22,086 bases of DNA from Haplosporangium gracile (Eukaryota > Mortierellomycota > Mortierellomycetes > Mortierellales > Mortierellaceae), in the NCBI GenBank assembly GCA_015499985.1, contig JAAAUF010000579.1, forward strand, positions 4,716 through 26,801, given 5' to 3'. This document shows, piece after piece, positions 10,124 through 18,700 of the stretch. Within the stretch, counting starts at the first letter, position 1. Each line of letters begins with the position of its first letter. The notes beneath the pieces are model-generated. The model ran no database searches. It was not told the DNA's origin and worked only from the letters and a program-made list of their open reading frames with translations. Both the position numbers and the translations under genes were made by a program.

Positions 10124-11637
10124 TTACTTGACTTCAAGGTCAGGGTTCACCCAGGCAATGTTATCATCCTGCTCCGTCTCAACATCCCAACAAACCTCCT
10201 CATCAGGGGCATTTAACCACCCATCCTCCGACAACGTCGACGGGAAAACCTCCAATAACCTACAATCAACTCCTGGAATCCTTAACGAATACTCTCTCCA
10301 GAACGTCCTCTCCGTCCTCCCCAACCCATGCAAATCAAACGAAGGCAACCGATCCAGGTACCGGAAAATCTGTCCAATGCCAACACCGTCTTTAACAACG
10401 AGGTCATACACTTTTTGGTCCTTGATGAGCACTTGGGATTTGGCGTTACAAAAGATCTTGTTGTTACAGAGGAGGTTGACTTCACGTTGGAACCGGGCGA
10501 GGACGGTGGGGTCTTCGTTGGGGCGGAGGGGGACTTCTTTGTTCTCAACGATCGTCACCGTCACCACCTCGTTGAAATACGCGCTAAGGAAGTTGCGTAA
10601 AGGGAAAGGAAAAAAACGCCTCGTGCAATTAGTTCATGTGAAATTTGTCTTTTTTCTCGACTGTAATCGCGTGTTTCTATGCGCCGACTTTCTCGAGAGA
10701 CACAACAGAAGGGGCGCCGAGAGTAATAAAAACAGGCAGGGGGCAAAGTATACTAAAACGCCACGGAACTTTGATGTACAATTCTGATGTACAGAAATGG
10801 TGAACGTGCATATCATAAGAAAGAAAGTGTGTACAAGACGGAAAAGAAGCCAAGGGGGAGGCGTGTTATTGTGTGAATAAAGGAAAGAGAGGGCAGGGAA
10901 GACATGAACACAAAAAACACAAATGTGCGCGTACAAAAACTTTTTCACTGTACTTCAGTTGCTACTAGTCTCATGGATGGCCCCCTTTCTTGATTTCCAA
11001 AGTGTACAAGGTACCAGTCAGACTATTCCCTCGTCCCGTTCTTCGCCTTTTTTTTTTCTCGCCATTTCAATACCCAAAAAAGCGCCTCCCTTTTACATAT
11101 AGTTCTCCTTTTTCTTCTGGCTCTGGTAAGTTCCTTTTGGTTACCTGATGAGTCGTTGAAGGTTTCCGTTGGCGGTGAGGAGGATACGCTCAAAGCCGGT
11201 GAATCCGTCCGGAAGACTGAGGGATGTGTTCCTGTGAAAAATGACAGTATCGTGGAAAAGTTGACATTTTTGGGTTAGGAAATAAAATCATCATCATTGT
11301 TGTGCTATTATGCAACTATTTCTGCTCATTCGGTCGCAATATGGACGGATTAGGGAAGAAGGGAGGAGGGAGAAGAGCCGATCTTTCCAGAGGAAGGTGG
11401 ATGGCTGTGGGAGAGAGAAAACGAGAAAAGTAAGAGCCTCACACGGATCATGGACGAACCGTGGGGTTTAACATGGGAAAACGAGGAAGGAAAATCAACA
11501 GGTGGGGAAGGAGGAGAGGGAAGAGAGAGACGGAAAAGAAGGATAACTTGCCTTTTTGCCATAATATCTCCAAAGTGGCCGGGGATCTTGACGATGGGAG
11601 GGCTGGGGGCACGCTTGAACATGGTGGGGAGAGGCAT
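10124..11637 (-). CDS. UbiC/chorismate-lyase-like fold protein
   Basis: Three exons read on the minus strand: 11637-11552, 11231-11145 and 10583-10124. They total 633 nt and 210 aa. The join gives a continuous conserved-looking core (FERILLTANGNLQRLIS, then AYFNEVVTVTIV). Compared from memory with E. coli chorismate-pyruvate lyase (UbiC), four blocks align in order: an LL..N.....L helix followed by a V.V.I strand (46-70), an RE(V/I).LLC strand (91-97), a G(I/L)G..(I/L)F segment ending in LGR (124-147), and a W.....L.I.G.....E.F.P strand (153-172). R91 and E169 fall where UbiC has its ligand-binding Arg and Glu. Activity is not shown. The start at 11637 (accATG) is preferred over an in-frame upstream ATG that would add a CAA-repeat-encoded Gln run. 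Intron 1 (11551-11232) appears GC-AG; intron 2 (11144-10584) is 561 nt. The acidic C-terminus (about 175-205) has no obvious motif. Confidence 0.65.
10584..11144 (-). other. 561-nt intron of the UbiC-like gene
   Basis: Minus-strand donor GTAACC follows ATCAG, and the acceptor CTTAG sits after a long T/C tract. It is phase 2 on both sides and rebuilds a Ser codon. I see no convincing nested gene inside. Confidence 0.65.
11232..11551 (-). other. Putative GC-AG intron
   Basis: On the minus strand the exon ends AAAAAG and the intron begins GCAAGTTATCC, then ends TTTTTCACAG. AG|GCAAGT is the classic strong context of GC-AG introns. No nearby GT donor gives the phase required by exon 2. Length 320 nt. 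Confidence 0.65.
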
Positions 11638-11655
11638 GGTAATATATATGACAGG

Positions 11656-11695
11656 TTGTTGTTGTTGTTGTTGCTGTTGTTGTTGCAGTTGTTGT
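11656..11695 (-). repeat. CAA/CAG trinucleotide repeat
   Basis: About thirteen TTG/CTG/CAG units on the plus strand read as CAA/CAG on the minus strand, just upstream of the UbiC-like start. It is open in frame with the gene but judged 5' UTR because of the AT-rich spacer and the well-placed accATG after it. Confidence 0.7.
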
Positions 11696-12284
11696 GAGGA
11701 AGGTGGCGCGTGGTAAAAAGGAAGCGAGTGTCGTGTGTGAGAAGGTATGAAAGTAAGAAAGAGAGAGACAGGAAGGGGAGAAAGCAATTGATTGCTTAAA
11801 TAGCGGATAATAGAGTGTATAGTATGCTACTGCTCTGGTAGCAAGCTGAGTATGGTAAAGGAAAGGGTAAAGAGTGGCAATGAAAGGTGGACAAGTGAAT
11901 GAGTTGAATGCGAGAAGGTGTGAAAAGAGAGTCCGGAACAGTCAGGGCAAGAAACAATGGGAAAGCGAAAGCAACAGAGGAAAGGGACAACCTCAGAAGA
12001 CAGTCACGAAATGTTTTGAGCAGAGGAAGCGAGATGCTCATCTTTTGTTTTTTTGTTGTTGAGTTGATATGCCATGCTCTCAGCCTACTAAATGATGTAT
12101 GTTTTCATTAATGCGTATGTCTTGTATTCATCCGATACGCCCATGGGCCCAACACATGGACAAGATTCGACTGACCGACCATGAAGCTGTCCTTAAATTA
12201 CATGTCATACACATACCAAAAGAGCAAGAAAGAGATGGAAGACAATAAGAGAGTGATCGGAACAACGTCTCTCACCTTGCTCTT

Positions 12285-12340
12285 TCCCTCTTTTCCCTCT
12301 TTTCCCTCTTCTCCCTCTTCTCCCTCCACTCCCTCTTCTC
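12285..12340 (+). repeat. Pyrimidine tandem repeat (TTTTCCCTC-like)
   Basis: Imperfect tandem 9-mers of the type TTTTCCCTC and TTCTCCCTC in the presumed promoter or 5' leader of the kinase gene. Confidence 0.75.
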
Positions 12341-12628
12341 ACTTCCCCTCGTCCCTTTTTATTCCCTTTTATCGAACTCCTTTCTCCCTTCCACTCCGTT
12401 TCCTTCTTTTGCCTGTTCCCGCCATTTTTTTTTCTTTTTTATTCCTTCCCGTTCATATCTCCATCTTCCTACCCGCACCACCTTCAAACAAACAACAACA
12501 ATAAAAAGTTCCCTTCCTCCCGTTTTCCCTCCATTCCTTCCATTCTTCCCTCGCTACCCGACCTTTATACCATGTCCAATTGAGGCAACACTTTCTCATT
12601 CCTTCCATCCTCATCACCTTTTGTTCTC

Positions 12629-12710
12629 TCTTCTTCTTCTCCTTCTCCTCCTCCTTCTCCTCCTCCTTCTCCTCCTCCTTCTCCTCCTCCTTCTTCCTCC
12701 TCTTTTTGAC
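12629..12710 (+). repeat. Pyrimidine tandem repeat (TCCTCCTTCTCC)n
   Basis: A 12-bp unit repeats about four times within an almost pure pyrimidine tract of about 80 nt, directly before the kinase start codon. Such mirror-like tracts can form triplex DNA. Long Arg/Glu-rich or Ser-rich frames over it are artefacts. Confidence 0.85.
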
Positions 12711-12766
12711 TTCAACAACAACAACAACAAAAAAAAGCTTAACTCGACACGACACAGCACTACAAT

Positions 12767-15700
12767 ATGAACTACGATCACCATCACCACCAACACCATC
12801 ATAATACGCATCATCCTCAGCACCAACCCTTCACCGGCACAGCTTCGTCGTTATCTACAGCAACATCTTTTACAACCAAGGCGTCCACTTCGGCCCCAGA
12901 GTCATTCTCTTCCTCCTCCACCTCCAGACGAAAGTCCTCCTACCTAGCTCCAAAGACACCCCCCGCAGTGCCCTTCCATACTCAATCCCATCCTTATCAA
13001 TTACCTCCAAGCCTTTTCCAGGAACCAGACCACAACAACCATAATCATCACCACCACCATTCTCACTCGCATTCTTCTTCGCAATCCTCTCTCCACCGAC
13101 GACACAGCCAGCTACAACCTCAACAGCACCATCGCGAAAAGCATCACTATCAAAGGAATCATCGCCATACTCACAGCTATAGCCGGCCGCATTCCGAATA
13201 TCAAATGGACCTCGACCCTGTCTTCCTTCCCTCCACCATACCCTTCTCGACCGCCGCACAGCCCGCGAAGCAAAAACCTCCATCATTGCGCAAGATTCCT
13301 CCAACCACCGACTTCACTCCTCTCTCGCTCTCATCCCTCATAACCGCACCCGCCTACGGTTCAAGCACCTTTGCCCCTTCGCCTCGTTCCCCACCAACCT
13401 TTCACGTCAACGCCTTTGAACAGCAAGTCACTCATCCCAGTCAGGACATGAACGCCTATACCTACAATTCCACTTATACCTTTAGCCAAGGGACTGGTCA
13501 AGGCGACTCCACAACCTTTGTTCCCTCCCAGTACACCTTCCAACCCCTTCGCCAAAATCAGGCGCAGCAGAACCAGCATGAGCAGCAGCAGTACGAACAG
13601 CAGCAACGAGAATATCATGAGCAGCAGCAGCAACAACAACAACAACAACATCAGCAACATACTTTTCATCAGTACAGTACCGCGACAAGCGGCAGTGGCA
13701 TTCCAGCGTTGGCAAATGAGATTGGGTTCAGTCACCGACTCGCGTCCCAGTATTATCTGCCAGCCGCGCATGCCTTGATTGTGACCCCGCGCAGTAAACG
13801 GCCAAAGAGTTTGTCGGCTCATGACTTTGTGGTTGGGACAACGGGTGTGGCCTCAGGGGTCGATACAGGAGAAGGTGGAGGAACAAGAGGAGGAAGAGGC
13901 GGTGGTGGAGAAGGTAGAGGAGGAGGAGGAGGAGAGGATGTCTACTACCAAAGTAAGTTGTTGTTAAACTATTGTTCTCGGTCTTATTTTATGATTATTT
14001 TGAGTTCGTTGGCATTTATCCATTTTCTCGAGAAGGAACGATACGATTCAACACAGCATTATATACAATCCACACGAGGCAATGTCAAAGAGACGACAAA
14101 GAAAGAGAAGTGTGAGAAGCATATGTGTATGATGTGAGGATGGGTGTACTGTGTGAGGGGAGGGAGGCGTGTCAGAGAGAAGTAAAGAGAGAGTTGGTGG
14201 CGAGATAAGCAATCCACTATTTCCCTTTTGGTCGGTCAAAGTGGGTTTCTCTTTCCCCTGGCCCGATGCCCTTGCTTTTCCAATCTTTTTTTTCATTTCG
14301 AGGGGACAGGTGGGTGCACAGGATTGTACCGACCCAAAAGACTAAGGCAAAGGGCAAGAAGTCGTAATAGCCCAAAGACTGACTGAACACTGTGTTAGCA
14401 GATACGGTTGGTCAACTGCCCAAAGACCCTGGTTTGTTCTTTGTTTTTGTTTTGTTATTGAATGAGGCGAAAAAAAAGAAAAGATGAAAATATAAAGTCA
14501 AAAAAAAGTGATGGAGAGAAAAGGGGTAAAGGGGGGGAGGGGGGGACCAAGAGAATGAAAGGGAAGAAAGAGAAGAGAACACGGACAGCAAACGAAGCTA
14601 AGGTGAAGCGGGAGTAGAGGAAAGAGATGAAGGATGGAAGGCGGGTAGGAAGAAAGGAAGAAAGGAAGGAAGGAAGAAGGGTAGCAAAGGAAAGGGGACG
14701 GGGACACCATCCATTCATTCAAACACATACAGCCATTGAATGGGGAAGAGACGGCGTAGTCATACATTTTCATAGGAAACAAAAAAAAAAAAAGAATCGA
14801 GGTGGATAACGAAGAGATGAACAGACGAAGAAGACCTGACCGGGACAGGACAGCGAAAACAAGGAGGTTCGAGCAAGACGGAATGGCTCAACTCATTCTG
14901 TGATATACACGACAGTACAGAGAGACCATGAAGTCGATAATGGTGGAGGATAAAGTCTGTTCACTTGTCCCCCAGAGGAAAATAATAAAACTGGAACATT
15001 AAAAAAGGGAAAGAAAAGAGCTCGCCCAAGTGTCACTTGTCCTTCCCACCCCATCGCTGTCTGTCTGTCTACCTGTCTGTCTCTCTGGCTATCTGTCTTC
15101 TTTGGGTGGATACCATTGAGGTCTCTACCCTTTACTCTTTTCCCTTTCCCTTTCCCTTTCTCTTCCCACCTCCCACCTTTCCTCTCTCCCTGTGTCTTCG
15201 TCTCTTCTCGTCCCTTTTCTTCTTTTTCTTTTTTCTTTTCACCCCCTCTTTGCTCTTTACCCGCACCTCTTTTCCCTCCCTGTCTAATCCCTCGTTCTCC
15301 CTATTACAATTGTCCTGCTGGCTGGCCTCATCCGCGTGTCCTTCCTCTTCCTCTTCCTCCTCTTCCTCCTCTTATTTCGTCCTTCTCTAAACCCCAACTT
15401 TTTAATCACGCCCTTATTCATTTTTACACAAAACCAACGCCCACACCTGCACACAACATCTTTTTCTGTCTTTGTACGATACCATTCCATTCAATTGGAC
15501 AAAGAAAGGGTCATTGTAAGAGATAGACAGACAGCCAGTCCCGAACAGGGTATTCGCAGCGAGTGAACTGTAATTCACACCTCCATGCCTTCTTACTGCT
15601 TGCCTCTCCTGTCATTCAACTATTTTTTGTTACTTGTTCACACTTTAAACAACTCTTTCAAAGCTCGAAACCCGCTTTCACAAGTTTTCTTCATTTGTCT

Positions 15701-18700
15701 CCTCTCTCCTTGGTTGTTCAGGTGGAGATGAGCTTGGATGAGGCCTAGAAAGTGAGGTTGAGTCAAGGACAATAAAACGAAAAAACAAAAAAAAGAATGA
15801 ACCCTTGAACAGTGCGACTTTATTTCTTCATACGACAGAGACCTAACAGCTGAGCCCTCGACCCTCCTTTGCCCATAAAAAAAAACTACAAATAGAATTC
15901 CGAAAGGAGAATCGCCAATCGTTGCCTGCAAAGTCCCGTCAGTCTATCGGTGCCATTGTCCCTCAGGTGCCACACTCCTGGGTCCAGCCTCACTCAACAG
16001 AGCATCAATACCACCACCATCCCGAGCGAGGAGGATTAGGTCTCGAACAAGCACCCACGCAAAAAAAGAAATTAGCATCGCGAAGGAGCTTTCACGAGTT
16101 TCAGTCTCAACAGGAACAACCGTCGCAGTCCTTCTCGGCCGAGCAGAGCAATTACCACTACCAGGAGGCATACCACCAACAGCAGCAATATTACCAACAG
16201 CAATTCTTACCGCAGCAGCAGCAACAACAGCAACAGCTACAGTACCAACAGACGCCAATGGAGATTGCCCAGTACAGGACTTCACAAGGGATGGCTTCAC
16301 CACATCCTCGCAATCAAAACGCAGGGTAAGAACAACAGCCAGGAAGCCTTTCCTCAGCCTTGTCGAGTTGTTGGGTTATTACATCTTTACATTTTTGAGC
16401 CAGAACGCTTGTGCGACCACTACCGTTATCTTTAGATTCTGGCTCAAGAATCGAGTTCACATCCCACGGCCTTGGCAATTAAAGTTGATTGTGCGAGCTC
16501 ACCACATGAGGACAACAACAAAAACCACAGGACCAAACTAAGTACTCTTTTCTGTTAACACGTATTATTTTTTACAACAATGACCCCCCCCTTTCTTTGC
16601 CGCTAGGTTGGATATTCCAATGTCGCCCAACCAGCCTATGACCCCATCGACAACGTCCGCCTCGAACGATTCGCCCATGACGGCATTGACTAGCCCGCAG
16701 AGTTCTGGAAGGAGCAGCTCGGGTCTTCAACCCCTCAAGACTACAGTCAACTTGCATTCATCACCATCAACAACATATTACCGCAAAAAATCCTTCAATT
16801 CAGGGTCATTGCCAATACCCCTATCCTCAGAGTTGTCTCCTTTACCATCCCAGACAGGATCGCCCGTCACTTCGCCTTATGGGTCTCCATCGAAACACGG
16901 ATCCAGCTATATGACCATGTTGTCTGCTCGCAAGACCAGCAATCCAACCGAGATACCCATTGTGTCGCCCCGAGACTTATTTAGACGATCAGAGTCCTTC
17001 AGCGCCTTCAAACCTCGAACGATTCAGAGCCACAATAACAGTGCCACGGACCTTAATAACAACAGCGGCAACTCGTTCACAGCACATTGGAATGCTCCCG
17101 CCAGAGATGATCCTATGGAGGGCGATTCTTTAACAGCTACCGTCGATTCTCAATCGGCTTATCAGCCACAGGATGAACACACAATAGAGGGTCGGGGACG
17201 CAAATCATGGCGTGAGCAGGACCAGTATATCTCGCAGGGCAGCTCCACGCGCGAGAAACACAAACGCGAGAGCTTCTATGCAACGCTTCAGAACAACCAC
17301 CAAGATGGTGCCAATAACAACGGCAATCACTCTTCAGGCTTTTATCAAGATGATTCCAAATATCAAAAGGCGAACGTCAGGGTCAGCTCGCCTCATCTTC
17401 CAAGTGGCATCCCCCAGGCGAGGAACAAATCTCGGAGCAGTATACCCTCTACACCGACCGCGGAACACAGGACCCGACGCACTCCACCACCTCGTTCTCG
17501 CTCACGCACACCTGGTGGGAACACGGTGGGAACCAATCAAATGGCTACGCCGACGCCCCAGCATCCCCAAGTGCCTCAGCAGTACTCGGCCGAGATTCAG
17601 CCCATCTTTCGAAAGTCAATGTCGATCGTGGACGACCCAATGACGGGCTTTGTGCAGCGCCATGATAACCATTACTCATCTTCATCTACGCCCAACAGTC
17701 AAGAGGATTCGAATGCTTCACGGTCTGGCGACTCTATCCCAGTTCCCGTAGCAGATCTGACCAAGCATATGAGTGGGTTGGAGTTTCGTGAGCCTGGCTC
17801 GATGGGGCCTCCTCAGCAGGGTGAGATGTTGACTCCCGGTGCTCATACCAGGCAGGCCTCGTCCAACAGCATGACTGGACCCAATCGCCGGAGTGTTGTC
17901 TTTGATGTCTCTAACGCACCAAATCGCTCGAATGGCACTGGTCAAGGGGTGGACTCGGGAGCCTATAGAATGAAGGATGTCGGGATCGTTGTCTCTGGAC
18001 CAAAGGATAGGCACTCCATGATTGCTGCCAACACCTCCGGCTCCAGTCGCAAGCGAGGAAAAGTATGTTCCGAAACTACTATCAGTCACGATATTATAGA
18101 ACAGGTCATGCTGGAGTTTATTAACCTAATTCATTTATATCCTCTTGTGACAATTTAGACTCTTTCGGCCATGGATCCACCCAAGGAAAAGCCTGCGCTC
18201 ACCATGTTGCCACCAATGTATATGTCCACATCGACCCGAGCCAACAACGCTCCCTCGTCTATAGTATCGAGGATTCCTGGATCTAAGATTCCCAGCCCTT
18301 CAGGAGGACGAGGTACCACCAGTCAAAGGGATACCGGAACGAAATCAAACTCACGGTTGTTAGCTGTGAATGCTCAGACGGCTGGCAGTCAGGATGTCAA
18401 AATTATCCGAGGAGGAGGTCATGTTCAAGAAGCAGCTCGGTCCAGCAACTCTTCCTTGTCAAACTCGCCGTACAGCCAGAGCGGAGGCGAATCAGGACCG
18501 GCTGAAAACTCGTCTGGTGGCAACGGCTCTAATAGCAGCCTTCTCAAGATTAAGCCTAACAGGAGTCTCACGAACGGTATTCTGACTGGCATAGGCCGGC
18601 GTCGTTCGAATGCTACTGACCCCAACAACGGCTCCAACGAGTTCGGACCCATGAATACCAATGAGCTCGCTGCACCCAACCAACCCTCATTCGCCAAACC

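Larger units (their letters stand above)
11638..12766. other. Divergent intergenic region with both 5' leaders
   Basis: This 1.1-kb spacer separates the minus-strand UbiC-like gene from the plus-strand kinase gene. It contains CAA-repeat (minus) leader sequence at 11656-11695, GA-rich sequence at 11700-12010 (pyrimidine-rich on the minus strand) and pyrimidine-rich arrays at 12270-12710 on the plus strand. A TTTATA element lies near 12564-12569. A three-codon upstream ORF (ATG at 12572, stop ending 12583) precedes the kinase start. No gene is called here. Confidence 0.5.
13953..15895 (+). other. Very long first intron of the kinase gene
   Basis: Donor GTAAGT follows codons for DVYYQ, and the acceptor is ctacaaatag. 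Phase 1 matches on both sides and gives KFRKENRQ at the start of exon 2. At 1,943 nt it is about seven times the next longest intron in this gene. It contains purine-rich, G-rich and pyrimidine-rich blocks (listed separately) and no convincing ORF. The alternatives are that exon 1 belongs to a separate transcript, or that a second promoter lies within. Confidence 0.55.

Noticed and set aside
10634..10948. 104-codon minus-strand ORF inside the 561-nt intron
   Set aside because: The residues are Phe/Leu/Cys/Ser-biased with no motif, and the flanking exons join in phase without it.
11638..11787. Upstream in-frame extension of the UbiC-like protein with a Gln run
   Set aside because: It is encoded by a CAA repeat in a leader-like region. 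The accATG at 11637 sits right before the sequence that reads like the real N-terminus.
12453..12826. Minus-strand Glu/Lys- and Arg-rich ORFs opposite the kinase leader
   Set aside because: They are translations of the pyrimidine tandem repeat, with no other protein features.
13953..14137. Read-through of kinase exon 1 to the stop at 14137
   Set aside because: A strong GTAAGT donor at 13953 and a loss of protein-like composition afterwards indicate an intron, though an intron-retained short product is not excluded.
14866..14876. GGTTCGAG resembling a tRNA B box
   Set aside because: The following bases do not fit the B-box consensus, and no A box or cloverleaf can be drawn around it.
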